Assembly: GCF_001423885.1 (NCBI RefSeq)
Contig: NZ_LMPP01000003.1
Span: forward strand, 248,001-312,000
Direction: 5' to 3'
Length of the DNA: 64,000 bases
Source: Rathayibacter sp. Leaf185
Lineage (GTDB): Bacteria; Actinomycetota; Actinomycetes; Actinomycetales; Microbacteriaceae
Shown here: in pieces, positions 1 to 8,486 of the stretch
How the letters are laid out: each line of letters begins with the position of its first letter
How positions within the stretch are numbered: the stretch's first letter is position 1
Notes under the pieces: generated by a model
Database searches by the model: none
What the model was told of the DNA's origin: nothing
The model's input: only the letters and a program-made list of their open reading frames with translations
Position numbers and translations under genes: made by a program

Positions 1-493
1 CGAGCCGGAGGCGGGTCTGCACCTCGCCGCTCGGGCACCCGGTCGTGCCGATCAGCCCCTCGGAGTGCTCCGCGAGGATCTCGCGGTCCATCCGGGGCTT
101 GAAGTAGTAGCCCTCGATCGACGCCCGCGACGAGAGGCGGAACAGGTTGTGCATTCCCGTCGTCGTCGAGCTCAGCAGGGTCATGTGCGTGTAGGCGCCC
201 GAACCCGAGACGTCGTCCTGCCCGCCGTCGCCCCAGCGGATCCTCGTCTTGTCGGAGCGGTGGGTGCCGGGGGTGAGGTAGGCCTCGGTGCCGATGATCG
301 GCTTGATCCCCGCGGCCGTCGCCGTGCGCCAGAAGTCGAAGGCGCCGAAGACGTTGCCGTGGTCGGTGACGGCGATCGCCGGCATGCCCTCCTCCACCGC
401 CGCGTCGATCAGCGGCTTCACGCGCGCAGCACCGTCGAGCATCGAGTACTCGCTGTGCACGTGCAGGTGAACGAAGGAATCGTTACTCGGCAA
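1..493 (-). CDS. dnaE: DNA polymerase III alpha subunit, N-terminal part (truncated by window edge)
   Basis: This encodes the first ~164 residues of the replicative polymerase alpha subunit; the rest lies beyond base 1. The N-terminus carries the PHP domain signature [15 protein letters not shown] at residues ~9-23 and VTDHGN near residue 43, as in DnaE1-type enzymes. The start is chosen as TTG at 493, because a GGAGG stands 8 nt upstream and the conserved [11 protein letters not shown] block begins only a few residues later; no ATG or GTG fits. It lies 144 bp downstream of the pseudouridine synthase on the same strand and closes the dcw-linked minus-strand run. The family assignment is strong. 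Whether it is DnaE1 or DnaE2 cannot be proven from this fragment, though the context (lspA-rluD-dnaE) favours DnaE1. Confidence 0.93.
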   Translation of the reverse strand, partial: MPSNDSFVHLHVHSEYSMLDGAARVKPLIDAAVEEGMPAIAVTDHGNVFGAFDFWRTATAAGIKPIIGTEAYLTPGTHRSDKTRIRWGDGGQDDVSGSGAYTHMTLLSSTTTGMHNLFRLSSRASIEGYYFKPRMDREILAEHSEGLIGTTGCPSGEVQTRLRL

Positions 494-637
494 GGATGCG
501 CCTCCGACGGACTGCGGGCGGGGGGACCGGGGACCTGGAGGAGGTCGCGACCGGGGCGGCAGAAAGTCTAACCGCGCCGGGGGAGGCATCGGCCGGGAGC
601 GCGGGATCCGCTCTCGACGGCGCACCGGGCAGGGGCA

Positions 638-1561
638 TCACTCGCCGCGGAGGACCTCGAGGGCGTGGGCCAGATCGTCGGGATAGGACGCCTCGAACGA
701 CACCCACTCCCCCGATCCCGGATGGGTGAAACCGAGCCGGACCGCGTCGAGCCACTGCCGGGTGAGACCGAGTCGTCTGGACAGCGTCGGATCGGCCCCG
801 TACATGGCGTCGCCCACGCACGGGTGGCGTTGAGCGGCCATGTGCACGCGGATCTGGTGGGTGCGCCCGGTCTCGAGGTGGATCTCGAGCAGGGAGGCGA
901 ACGGGAACGCCTCGATCGTCTCGTAGTGCGTCACCGACGGCTTCCCATCGGCTCGGACCGCGAACTTCCAGTCGGAGGAGGGGTGCCGGCCGAGCGGCGC
1001 GTCGATCGTGCCCGCGAGCGGATCGGGGTGCCCCTGCACGACCGCGTGGTACACCTTCTCGACGGTGCGGTCGTGGAAGGCGCGCTTGAGATGGGTGTAG
1101 GCCCTCTCCGACTTGGCGACGACCATCAGCCCGCTGGTCCCGGCGTCGAGGCGGTGCACGATGCCCGCTCGCTCCGCCGCTCCGGACGTGGCGATCGTGA
1201 ACCCCGCCGCGGCGAGGGCGCCGAGGACGGTCGGGCCCTCCCAGCCGACGGCGGGATGAGCCGCGACTCCGACGGGCTTGTCGATCACGACGATGTCGTC
1301 GTCGTCGTGCACGATCCCGAGATCGGGGACCGCGATCGGGATGATCCGCGGCTCCTCCCTCGGCGACCACTCGACGCTCAGCCAGGATCCGGCCGAGACC
1401 CGGTCGCTCTTGTCGAGGACGCGTCCGTCCGCCGTCACTCCCCCGGCCTCGGCCACTTCGGCAGCGAAGGTGCGCGAGAAGCCGAGCAGCTTGGCCACAG
1501 CGGCGTCGGCGCGCAACCCCTCGAGCCCGTCGGGGACGGGGAGGGAGCGCGACTGGACCAT
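638..1561 (-). CDS. rluD: RluA/RluD-family 23S rRNA pseudouridine synthase
   Basis: A 307-residue protein predicted to isomerise specific uridines in large-subunit rRNA. An N-terminal S4-like RNA-binding region (about residues 15-80) is followed by the RluA catalytic domain. The hallmark [10 protein letters not shown] motif contains the presumed catalytic Asp, and the [10 protein letters not shown] motif follows near residue 230. The ATG at 1559-1561 overlaps the lspA stop in a TGATG arrangement, implying translational coupling. The position immediately after lspA is conserved in many bacteria. The symbol rluD is by family; exact target uridines are not predictable from sequence. Confidence 0.92.
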   Translation of the reverse strand: MVQSRSLPVPDGLEGLRADAAVAKLLGFSRTFAAEVAEAGGVTADGRVLDKSDRVSAGSWLSVEWSPREEPRIIPIAVPDLGIVHDDDDIVVIDKPVGVAAHPAVGWEGPTVLGALAAAGFTIATSGAAERAGIVHRLDAGTSGLMVVAKSERAYTHLKRAFHDRTVEKVYHAVVQGHPDPLAGTIDAPLGRHPSSDWKFAVRADGKPSVTHYETIEAFPFASLLEIHLETGRTHQIRVHMAAQRHPCVGDAMYGADPTLSRRLGLTRQWLDAVRLGFTHPGSGEWVSFEASYPDDLAHALEVLRGE

Positions 1562-2151
1562 CAGGCGCCGCCGCGGACGTCGGGGTCGTGCGCGGGCTCC
1601 TCGGCGGCCGGGGCCTCGGGCTCCTCGGCGGTGCGGGAGTCGCGTGTGCCGTCCAGCCCGACCCCGCGCAGACTCAGGATCACGAAGATCGCCATCGCGG
1701 TGCAGATGGAGATGTCGGCGATGTTGTAGATCGCAGGCAGCAGCCACGGAGTGAAGACGAAGTCGACGACATGGCCGAGGCCGAACGACGGCTCGCGGAA
1801 GAGACGGTCGAAGAGGTTGCCCAGAGTGCCGCCGAGCAGCAGTCCGAAGAAGATCGCCCACGCCGTCGAGCGGATGCGTCGCGCGAACCAGAGGACGGCG
1901 ACGACCACGCACGCGGCGATGATCGAGAAGATCCAGGTGGAGCCGCTCGCGAGCGAGAACGCGGCTCCGGGGTTCTTCACGTAGTGGAAGATCAGGACGT
2001 CGCCCAGGATGTGGACGTCCTCGCCGAGGACGAGGTTCGTCGTGACCAGGTACTTCGCGGTCTGGTCGATCGCGAAGACCGCGAGCGCAACGAGGCCGAG
2101 GGTGACCAGCACCCTCGGCCTGACGTTCGCTGCGGCGGAACTACGCCCCAA
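1561..2151 (-). CDS. lspA: Lipoprotein signal peptidase (signal peptidase II)
   Basis: A 196-residue inner-membrane aspartyl protease that removes the signal peptide of diacylglyceryl-modified prolipoproteins. Four hydrophobic segments are visible. The family motifs are present: [21 protein letters not shown] (first catalytic Asp) and VVDFVF with YNIADISI (second catalytic Asp). The C-terminal tail is long, charged and Glu/Ala/Pro-rich. The frame opens with TTG at 2149-2151, which overlaps the wag31 stop by 11 nt. An internal GTG a few codons later (before [11 protein letters not shown]) is an alternative start. It is coupled to the downstream pseudouridine synthase. Confidence 0.93.
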   Translation of the reverse strand: MGRSSAAANVRPRVLVTLGLVALAVFAIDQTAKYLVTTNLVLGEDVHILGDVLIFHYVKNPGAAFSLASGSTWIFSIIAACVVVAVLWFARRIRSTAWAIFFGLLLGGTLGNLFDRLFREPSFGLGHVVDFVFTPWLLPAIYNIADISICTAMAIFVILSLRGVGLDGTRDSRTAEEPEAPAAEEPAHDPDVRGGA

Positions 2152-2797
2152 AACCGGGGAAGGAGGACGCCTCGGCCGACACCGGCTGGGTGTCGAGGTC
2201 GCGGAGCTGGCCCTCGATGTAGCTCTTCAGCTTCTGGCGGTACTCGCGCTCGAAGGTGCGGAGACCGTCGATGCGCTCCTCGACCGCGGCGCGCTCCTCG
2301 TCGAGCTTGGCGATCTGCGCGCGCTGCTTGGCCTCGGCCTCGGCGACGAGACGGGCGGCCGTGGCACGCCCCTCTGCTACCAGGGCGTCACGCTTCTCTG
2401 CACCCTCGCGGACGTGCTCCTCGTGGAGACGACGAGCGAGCTGCAGGAGTCCGCTGGAGCTCTCGGCCTCGTCGACCGGAGCGGCCTGCGAGGCGACGGG
2501 AGCGACGACCGGTGCGGGAGCCGGCTCGGGCTCGGGTTCCGGCTCGGGCTCCGGAGCGGGAGCCTCGTCGACGACCGGGGCCGGCGCGTCGGCTGCTCCG
2601 CCGTCGCGCTGGAGGTCGGAGATGCGGGAGTCGCCGGCGGAGAGGCGCTGGCGCAGCTCCTCGTTCTCCTGGTTCAGGCGGCGCAGCTCGACGACGACCT
2701 CGTCGAGGAAGTCGTCGACCTCGTCCTGGTCGTATCCCTCACGGAACTTGGTCGGCTGGAACCGCTTATTGACAACATCTTCGGGAGTGAGCGCCAT
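2141..2797 (-). CDS. wag31: DivIVA/Wag31 polar growth scaffold
   Basis: A 218-residue cytoplasmic coiled-coil protein that in Actinobacteria marks the poles and organises apical cell-wall synthesis. The N-terminal DivIVA motif is clear: MALTPEDVVNKRFQPTKFR followed by GYDQDEVDDFLDEV (residues ~1-34), with a first coiled coil to about residue 55. A low-complexity linker made of Glu-Pro and Ala-Pro repeats (~residues 70-100) follows, then a long C-terminal coiled coil. The ATG at 2797 has an AAGGTGG ribosome site. A 244-bp AT-richer gap upstream suggests its own promoter, separate from yggT-sepF. Confidence 0.95.
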   Translation of the reverse strand: MALTPEDVVNKRFQPTKFREGYDQDEVDDFLDEVVVELRRLNQENEELRQRLSAGDSRISDLQRDGGAADAPAPVVDEAPAPEPEPEPEPEPAPAPVVAPVASQAAPVDEAESSSGLLQLARRLHEEHVREGAEKRDALVAEGRATAARLVAEAEAKQRAQIAKLDEERAAVEERIDGLRTFEREYRQKLKSYIEGQLRDLDTQPVSAEASSFPGFGA

Positions 2798-3041
2798 GGC
2801 TTTCCACCTTCGATTTCAAGTAGGTACACGTTGACAAACGTTCGACTAAAGCTAGCAACTTCGAGCCCGAGGCGCAGTGCGAGCACCGCGGGCGACGTCC
2901 GGTCTGCGCCGACGATACGGCGCCGACGATGCAGGGTTCCCCTGCACGACGATCGATCCTACCGGGGCGACAGCGCCGAGGGCGACAGCACACGCACGGC
3001 GGGCACCCGGCCGACGCCACCCGGAGGGCGGCGACCGGGTG
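2798..3041. other. Intergenic region upstream of wag31
   Basis: A 244-bp stretch without a convincing gene. The 80 bp nearest wag31 are noticeably AT-richer than the surroundings. On the minus strand they contain TTGTCA and TTGCTA hexamers that could serve as -35 elements, but no well-spaced -10 could be fixed by eye. The rest is GC-rich with no obvious repeat. It probably holds the wag31 promoter and the end of the yggT transcript. Confidence 0.4.
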
Positions 3042-3347
3042 TCACGCGGCCTGGAGCCAGGTGGCGATGTACATGCCGACGATGACGCAGAGCATGGTGA
3101 GGCTCCAGCCGAAGTCGAGCGCGATCGGTCCGATCGAGACCGGCTTGATCAGCCGGCGGAAGAACGCGATCGGCGGATCCGTGACGGTGTAGACCGTCTC
3201 CGCGGCGACGAGGCCGACCCCGCGTGGACGCCAGTCGCGACGGATCACACGGACCAGGTCGAGGACGAACCGGGCCCACATCGCGAAGAAGTAGAGCAGG
3301 AGGAGGAAGTAGAGGACGCTCCCGAGGAGCGAGACGACGGAGTTCAC
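3042..3347 (-). CDS. yggT: YggT family membrane protein
   Basis: A 101-residue integral membrane protein of the YggT family (homologue of the protein next to sepF in mycobacteria). An N-terminal hydrophobic segment (LLGSVLYFLLLLYFFAMW) and a second near the C-terminus (SLTMLCVIVGMYIATWL) flank an amphipathic region with the family motif TDPPIAFFRRLIKP. Start is GTG at 3345-3347. It sits 21 bp downstream of sepF and belongs to the division cluster. Its molecular role is unresolved; the conserved location suggests membrane-associated support of division. Confidence 0.93.
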   Translation of the reverse strand: MNSVVSLLGSVLYFLLLLYFFAMWARFVLDLVRVIRRDWRPRGVGLVAAETVYTVTDPPIAFFRRLIKPVSIGPIALDFGWSLTMLCVIVGMYIATWLQAA

Positions 3348-3368
3348 CGCGGAACAGGGCTCCCGCGA

Positions 3369-3881
3369 TCAGGACTTCGCGAAGAACGACGCGTCGGCGT
3401 CGCTCTCGGCGGAAGCCGAATCGCCGGCGACCGTGATGTGCGACGGCGAGAGAAGGAAGACCTTGCTCGTCACACGCTCGATCCGGCCGTAGAGGCCCTG
3501 CGAGAGTCCGCTCGCGAAGTCGATGAGACGACGGGCGTCCGCATCGCTCATCTGCGAGAGGTTGATGATCACCGGGATGCCGTCGCGGAAGTTCTCGGCG
3601 ATGACCTGGGCGTCGCGGTACTGCTTGGGGTGGACGGTGAGGATCTCGTTCATCTCGGCGTGTGCCGTCGCCTTCGGGGTCTGGGGGGTGGGCTTGCGGA
3701 GCGGGGTGACCGTCGCGCGGGGCTGCGGGGTCTGCTCGACCGGGGGGACGGGCTGGACCGGGGAGACCGGTGCGCGATGGGCAGTGGCGGGAGCCGCCTC
3801 GACGGTGTCGGCGCGCTCGTACTCGATCTCCTCGTCGGCGAGTCCGAGGTAGACCATCGTCTTCTTCAGCGGGTTGGCCAT
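3369..3881 (-). CDS. sepF: SepF, FtsZ membrane anchor
   Basis: A 170-residue cytoplasmic protein that tethers FtsZ to the membrane in Actinobacteria. The N-terminus [18 protein letters not shown] is the expected membrane-binding amphipathic helix. A Pro/Thr-rich linker (~residues 35-75) precedes the compact SepF domain, recognised by [20 protein letters not shown] and the [16 protein letters not shown] stretch. The ATG at 3881 is chosen over an in-frame upstream ATG near 3941, because GGAGG lies 6 nt before it and homologues begin MANPLKK or MSNPLRK. Upstream lie three 15-bp tandem repeats. Confidence 0.95.
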   Translation of the reverse strand: MANPLKKTMVYLGLADEEIEYERADTVEAAPATAHRAPVSPVQPVPPVEQTPQPRATVTPLRKPTPQTPKATAHAEMNEILTVHPKQYRDAQVIAENFRDGIPVIINLSQMSDADARRLIDFASGLSQGLYGRIERVTSKVFLLSPSHITVAGDSASAESDADASFFAKS

Positions 3882-3910
3882 GGGTGTCCTCCGTGTCGTC
3901 GTCACTCCCA

Positions 3911-3955
3911 CGGGTGGATCGTGCGCGGGTGGATCGCGCACAGGTGGGTCGTGAC
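3911..3955. repeat. Three tandem 15-bp repeats upstream of sepF
   Basis: Three consecutive 15-mers read CGGGTGGATCGTGCG, CGGGTGGATCGCGCA and CAGGTGGGTCGTGAC on the plus strand. They fill most of the 78-bp gap between yggS and sepF. No coding role fits the chosen sepF start. They could be protein-binding sites or a replication-slippage product; the function is unknown. Confidence 0.6.
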
Positions 3956-3959
3956 GAGA

Positions 3960-4640
3960 TTACGGGCGAGCGGGCCGATTGCCGGTGATTGCGGAACCGA
4001 TTCGCAGGTGTGTCGCGCCCTCGGCGATCGCCTCCGCGAAGTCGTTCGACATGCCGGCCGAGATGGCGCTCGCCGCCGGATCGACGGCGCGCACGCGCTC
4101 CGAGAGCACGCGCAGGCGGGCGAACGCGGCGCGCGGCTCCTCGCCGAGCGGAGCGACGGCCATCACGCCGCGCAGGACCAGACCGGGAGCCGCGACGAGG
4201 GCGTCCGCGAGCGCGTCGACGTCGACCGGGGCGGCTCCTCCGCGACCCGGATCCCCGCTCAGGTCGACCTGGAGGAACACGTCGAGGGGGTCGCCCTCGG
4301 CGATATCGAGCAGCGGGACCAGGGCGAGTCGGTCGACCGAGTGCACCGCGTCGGCGTAGCGCCGGACCTGCCGCGCCTTCTTGCTCTGCAGCTGCCCGAT
4401 GAAGTGCCACCGGGCCGCCGTGCCCTCGAGGACGGCGGCCTTCTCCTGCGCCTCCTGGTGCCGGTTCTCTCCGAAGTCGACGACCCCCAGCTCGAGGAGG
4501 CCCTGGAGGAGCTCGACGGGGTGGAACTTCGTCACCACGATCGTCGTGAGCTCCGACGGATCACGGCCGACCGAGCGGGCCGCGTCGGCGACCCGCTCGG
4601 AGACGGCGCTCCAGCGCTCGGACAGCCCCGGATCGACCAC
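3960..4640 (-). CDS. yggS: YggS-type PLP homeostasis protein
   Basis: A 226-residue alanine-racemase-fold PLP-binding protein that buffers pyridoxal phosphate and has no known catalytic product. The PLP lysine lies in TIVVTKFHP (K~38). Family blocks FGENRHQEAQEK, WHFIGQLQSKKAR, HSVDR and the C-terminal GMSNDF-AI--G-THLRIGSAITG are all visible. GTG at 4638-4640 lies 5 bp after the ftsZ stop. In many Actinobacteria a pgeF (yfiH) gene separates ftsZ from yggS; here it is absent. Confidence 0.95.
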   Translation of the reverse strand: MVDPGLSERWSAVSERVADAARSVGRDPSELTTIVVTKFHPVELLQGLLELGVVDFGENRHQEAQEKAAVLEGTAARWHFIGQLQSKKARQVRRYADAVHSVDRLALVPLLDIAEGDPLDVFLQVDLSGDPGRGGAAPVDVDALADALVAAPGLVLRGVMAVAPLGEEPRAAFARLRVLSERVRAVDPAASAISAGMSNDFAEAIAEGATHLRIGSAITGNRPARP

Positions 4641-4645
4641 GACGA

Positions 4646-5806
4646 CTACTTGAGGAAGTCGGGGATGTCCAGGTCGCTCTCGTCGTCGTCGAACGACGGG
4701 TCGGCGACCGGGGCGGGGGCGGCGACCGGCGTGCTCGACCAGATCGAGCCGGCGGCCGGCGTGGCGACCGGAGCGGGAGCGGGCTCCGCGGCGCTCTCGG
4801 CGGGAGCGCTCTGCTGCGCGCGCGGCTGAGCGAGCTGGGCAGGCGCCTGAGCACCGGGCTCTCCGCCGTCGAAGCCCGCCGCGATGACCGTGACGCGCAC
4901 CTCGTCACCGAGGGTGTCGTCGATGACCGCACCGAAGATGATGTTCGCCTCGGGGTGCACCGCCTCCTGGACCAGCCGGGCGGCGTCGTTGATCTCGAAG
5001 ATGCCGAGGTTCGACCCGCCCTGGATCGAGAGGAGCACGCCGTGCGCGCCGTCGATGCTGGCCTCGAGCAGCGGTGAGGCGACCGCCAGCTCGGCGGCCT
5101 TGATCGCCCGATCGGCTCCGCGGGAGGAGCCGATGCCCATCAGCGCCGAACCCGCGCCCTGCATGACCGACTTCACGTCGGCGAAGTCGAGGTTGATGAG
5201 ACCCGGGGTCGTGATGAGGTCGGTGATGCCCTGGACACCGGCGAGGAGCACCTGGTCGGCGGTCGCGAACGCCTCCAGCATCGAGATGCCGCGGTCGCTG
5301 ATCTCGAGGAGGCGGTCGTTGGGGACGACGATGAGGGTGTCGACCTCGTTCTTCAGGGTCGCGACACCCGCCTCGGCCTGAGTCTGACGGCGACGGCCCT
5401 CGAAGCCGAACGGCTTCGTGACCACACCGATGGTGAGAGCGCCGATCGACTTCGCGATGCGCGCGACGACGGGGGCACCGCCGGTGCCCGTTCCGCCGCC
5501 CTCGCCCGCGGTGACGAAGACCATGTCGGCACCCGCGAGCACCTCCTCGATCTCCTCCGCGTGGTCCTCGGCGGCGCGACGGCCGACCTCGGGGTCGGCG
5601 CCGGCGCCGAGTCCGCGGGTGAGCTCGCGTCCGACGTCGAGCTTGACGTCGGCGTCACTGAGCAGGAGCGCCTGTGCGTCGGTGTTGATGGCGATGAATT
5701 CGACGCCGCGCAGGCCGAGTTCGATCATGCGGTTGACGGCGTTGACGCCGCCACCGCCGATGCCGACGACCTTGATCACGGCGAGATAGTTCTGGTTTGA
5801 CGTCAC
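4646..5806 (-). CDS. ftsZ: Cell division protein FtsZ
   Basis: A 386-residue tubulin-like GTPase that polymerises into the division ring. The GTP-binding signature GGGTGTG is at residues ~103-109, the nucleotide loop GIGGGG at 15-20, and the T7 synergy-loop region [11 protein letters not shown] follows near 205. A variable Ala/Pro-rich linker ends in the conserved tail DLDIPDFLK, which contacts SepF and other partners. The GTG start at 5804-5806 is preceded by GGAGG about 8 nt upstream. A 151-bp leader separates it from ftsQ and contains a palindrome over a -10-like hexamer, so ftsZ likely has its own promoter. Confidence 0.98.
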   Translation of the reverse strand: MTSNQNYLAVIKVVGIGGGGVNAVNRMIELGLRGVEFIAINTDAQALLLSDADVKLDVGRELTRGLGAGADPEVGRRAAEDHAEEIEEVLAGADMVFVTAGEGGGTGTGGAPVVARIAKSIGALTIGVVTKPFGFEGRRRQTQAEAGVATLKNEVDTLIVVPNDRLLEISDRGISMLEAFATADQVLLAGVQGITDLITTPGLINLDFADVKSVMQGAGSALMGIGSSRGADRAIKAAELAVASPLLEASIDGAHGVLLSIQGGSNLGIFEINDAARLVQEAVHPEANIIFGAVIDDTLGDEVRVTVIAAGFDGGEPGAQAPAQLAQPRAQQSAPAESAAEPAPAPVATPAAGSIWSSTPVAAPAPVADPSFDDDESDLDIPDFLK

Positions 5807-5825
5807 GTCTCCGGCCTCCGGGCTG

Positions 5826-5859
5826 AACCTTAAACCTGTAGTTGAGGCTTAAAGTTATA
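5826..5859 (-). promoter_or_regulatory. ftsZ promoter -10 with overlapping palindrome
   Basis: On the plus strand AACCTTAAACCT (5826-5837) and AGGCTTAAAGTT (5845-5856) form an inverted repeat, 10 of 12 positions matching, around a 7-bp centre. On the minus strand a -10-like TATAAC lies at 5854-5859 and overlaps the outer arm. Transcription from it would start inside the palindrome. It could be an operator, for example for the FtsR homologue at 40424-41128, or an mRNA hairpin. The -35 is weak. Regulator identity is inference. Confidence 0.5.
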
Positions 5860-5957
5860 CTGAGTATGCATGTGGGGTTCGTCTGACGGTAGGCGGAGTG
5901 CGTCGCTGCCCCCAGCAGACACGCCCGCATTCGGCAAAGAGCCGACCGGATCCGCTC

Positions 5958-6935
5958 TCATCGGGGCGCGGTGACCGCGGCCTGCGGTGATGAGACGTCA
6001 TAGGTCCTGACAGTGGCCGGATCCGCGGCGGCCATCAGCTTCTCGAGCACGACAGCCTTCAGCGCCGACTGGTCGGACCCGCCCCACATCACGACGGAGC
6101 CGTTCGAGAGCGTCAGCGCGACGTCGTCGCCCGTGGTCGCCGCAACGGCAGTCACCTGACCGGCCAGGCTGGCGGGGACGGTGCGAAGCACCTGTGCGAT
6201 CACCCGGAAGGCGGCTCCGGAGGCGCCCCCCGTCGGCGTCGTGACGATCGGGTAGCCCGGCTGAGCGGCGTCCGCCGTCTCGATGACGACTCCTGCCGCA
6301 TCGACGAGGTCGAAGCGCCCCGCGTTCGCGAAGACGGCGATCGGGGTGCGCTCGACCACGGTGACGACGAGGGTGCTCGGCGGGCGGGTCTGCACCGAGT
6401 AGCTCTGCACGAGCGGATACGCGCCGAGCACGGCTCCCACCTCCGATCGGTCGACGAGAGTGAGCGGTACGCCGATCTGATCCGACAGCGACGCCTGGAT
6501 CTCGCCGGCACTGACGCGCTGCGTCCCCGAGATCTCGATCGTCCTGACCGCCATGAGTGGCGAGTACGCGGCGATCGCCACGATGAGCGCGAGGACCGCG
6601 AGGGATCCGGCGGTGACCAGCGCGATGGTGCGCCGGCGACGGGCGCGCTTGGTGAAGCGCCGGACCTCGCCTCGCTCGAACCGTCGCCGCTCCTTCGCCG
6701 CTCGGGCGACGTCGCGGCGCTCTCCGCCCGGCAGCCGGACGCTGCCGAGCCGTGCTCCGACCCGTGCCCCCGCCGACGGACGAGCAGGCGCTTCGGGCGT
6801 CGGAGCCGGCGCCTTCTTCACCGTGAGCGGCGAGACGATGCGGATCGGCTCCGTGGGTTCTCCGCTCGACGCGGTCTCCGCCGGTTCGACGCGGCCCGGC
6901 GGCCGAGCCGGTCGGACGCCGTCGGGGCGCTTCAT
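5958..6935 (-). CDS. ftsQ: Cell division protein FtsQ (POTRA domain)
   Basis: A 325-residue bitopic membrane protein of the divisome. A long basic, Pro-rich cytoplasmic segment (residues ~1-108) ends in a hydrophobic anchor (TIALVTAGSLAVLALIVAIA). The extracytoplasmic POTRA domain follows (AVRTIEISGTQRVSAGEIQ) and then the FtsQ/DivIB domain with ERTPIAVF and FDLVDAAGVV. ATG at 6935 has an AGGAG site. It follows murC with 28 bp between them. The cytoplasmic extension resembles that of other Actinobacteria. Confidence 0.93.
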   Translation of the reverse strand: MKRPDGVRPARPPGRVEPAETASSGEPTEPIRIVSPLTVKKAPAPTPEAPARPSAGARVGARLGSVRLPGGERRDVARAAKERRRFERGEVRRFTKRARRRRTIALVTAGSLAVLALIVAIAAYSPLMAVRTIEISGTQRVSAGEIQASLSDQIGVPLTLVDRSEVGAVLGAYPLVQSYSVQTRPPSTLVVTVVERTPIAVFANAGRFDLVDAAGVVIETADAAQPGYPIVTTPTGGASGAAFRVIAQVLRTVPASLAGQVTAVAATTGDDVALTLSNGSVVMWGGSDQSALKAVVLEKLMAAADPATVRTYDVSSPQAAVTAPR

Positions 6936-6963
6936 GCGCTGCTCCTGGAGACCTGGCCCCGGG

Positions 6964-8376
6964 TCATCGAGCGACCGGAGCGCCCTCGCTCGCTCCGAGC
7001 GATTCGAGCAGCTGCGGGATGATCCGGTACACGTCGCCGCAGCCGAGGGTGATCACGAAGTCGCCCTCTCGCGCGATCTCGGCGGTGCGGCGGGCCGCCT
7101 CCTCCCAGTCGGCGAGGAACGTCACGTGCGACGGGTCGGCGAACTTCCCGCTGACGAGGGCGCCGGTGACGCCGGGCTCCGGATCCTCTCGCGCGCCGTA
7201 GACGTCGAGGACGACGGTCTCGTCGGCGTAGAGCTCGAGCGCCTCGGCGAACTCCCGGGCGAAGAGCCTCGTGCGGCTGTAGAGGTGGGGCTGGTGGACG
7301 GCGATGATGCGCCCCTCCCCTACGACGGTGCGCGCGGCGGAGAGCGCGGCCGCCACCTCGGTGGGGTGGTGCGCGTAGTCGTCGTAGACGCTGACACCGC
7401 GGACCGAGCCGTGCAGCTCGAAGCGGCGCTCCGTGCCTCCGAAGGCCGCGATCGCCTCGAGCGACGCGGCGGGCTCGAAGCCGAGGCCGACCAGGACCGC
7501 GAAGGCGCCGGCAGCGTTGACGGCGTTGTGGCGACCGGGGATGCGCAGGCGTGCGGAGTAGCGGCGGCCCTCGTACTCGAGGGAGAAGCCGACCGGGCCG
7601 ACGAGCTCCAGGTCGACGACACGGACGTCGGCGCCCTCCGCCTCGCCGAAGGTGAGGACCCGCTTCCCCGAGAGCTTCTCGGACACGCGGACGGCACCGG
7701 GATCGTCGGAGGAGACGACCACGAGCTCGCCGGCGTTCGACGCGAAGGTGACGAACGCCTCCTCGAACGCCTCGAGCGAGCCGTAGTGGTCGAGGTGGTC
7801 GGGATCGACGTTGGTGATCAGCGTCACCGCCGCGTCGTAGAGGAGGAAGCTGCCGTCGGACTCGTCGGCCTCGACGACGAAGACCTCGCCCGACCCCGCG
7901 GCGGAGGAGGTGCCGAGGCTCTCGATGATGCCGCCGTTGACGAAGCTGGGGTCGGCATCGACGCCGAGGAGCCCGGTGACGATCATGCCGGTGGAGGTCG
8001 TCTTGCCGTGCGCGCCGGCGACGGCGACGAGCCGGTGCCCGCGGACCAGCCAGGCGAGCGCCTGCGACCGGTGCAGCACGGGGAGGCCGCGCTCCTTGGC
8101 GAGCAGGTACTCCGGATTGTCCTGCCAGAGCGCGGAGGTGACGACGACCGCCTCCGCGTCGCCGAGGTGGGCCGCGTCGTGCCCGATGGCGACTGGGATG
8201 CCGAGCTCGCGGAGCTGCTCGATCGGGTGCGACTCGCGCACGTCGGAGCCCGTGACGCGGTGACCGGCGTGGTGGAAAAGGCGCGCTATGCCGCTCATCC
8301 CCGACCCGCCGATGCCGATGAAGTGGACCGAGCCGAGCTCGTCGGGGACGGTGATGCCGAGGTCGGGCTTGATCAC
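6964..8376 (-). CDS. murC: UDP-N-acetylmuramate--L-alanine ligase
   Basis: A 470-residue cytoplasmic ATP-dependent ligase that adds the first peptide-stem residue to UDP-MurNAc. The N-terminal Rossmann motif [15 protein letters not shown] (residues ~19-33) and the ATP loop GAHGKTTS (~121-128) are intact. FNGG-like and [10 protein letters not shown] motifs, the latter in the C-terminal domain, complete the Mur ligase signature. Start is GTG at 8374-8376. The 110-bp gap to murG is the largest break within the mur stretch and shows no clear promoter. Confidence 0.97.
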   Translation of the reverse strand: MIKPDLGITVPDELGSVHFIGIGGSGMSGIARLFHHAGHRVTGSDVRESHPIEQLRELGIPVAIGHDAAHLGDAEAVVVTSALWQDNPEYLLAKERGLPVLHRSQALAWLVRGHRLVAVAGAHGKTTSTGMIVTGLLGVDADPSFVNGGIIESLGTSSAAGSGEVFVVEADESDGSFLLYDAAVTLITNVDPDHLDHYGSLEAFEEAFVTFASNAGELVVVSSDDPGAVRVSEKLSGKRVLTFGEAEGADVRVVDLELVGPVGFSLEYEGRRYSARLRIPGRHNAVNAAGAFAVLVGLGFEPAASLEAIAAFGGTERRFELHGSVRGVSVYDDYAHHPTEVAAALSAARTVVGEGRIIAVHQPHLYSRTRLFAREFAEALELYADETVVLDVYGAREDPEPGVTGALVSGKFADPSHVTFLADWEEAARRTAEIAREGDFVITLGCGDVYRIIPQLLESLGASEGAPVAR

Positions 8377-8486
8377 GGTGCTCTCGCTTTCGGATGGTCG
8401 ACAGGGCGCGAGAGGTGCCGCGCGCCCCGCGCCGGATCAGTGTAGACGGTGACCGGGAGGGGTTCTCCGAGCCGCGCGGACGGGCG

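Noticed and set aside
2877-4829. A 650-residue open frame on the plus strand opposite yggT-sepF-yggS-ftsZ
   Set aside because: It is antisense to strongly conserved genes and has the biased Arg/Asp/Glu composition of a high-GC shadow frame.
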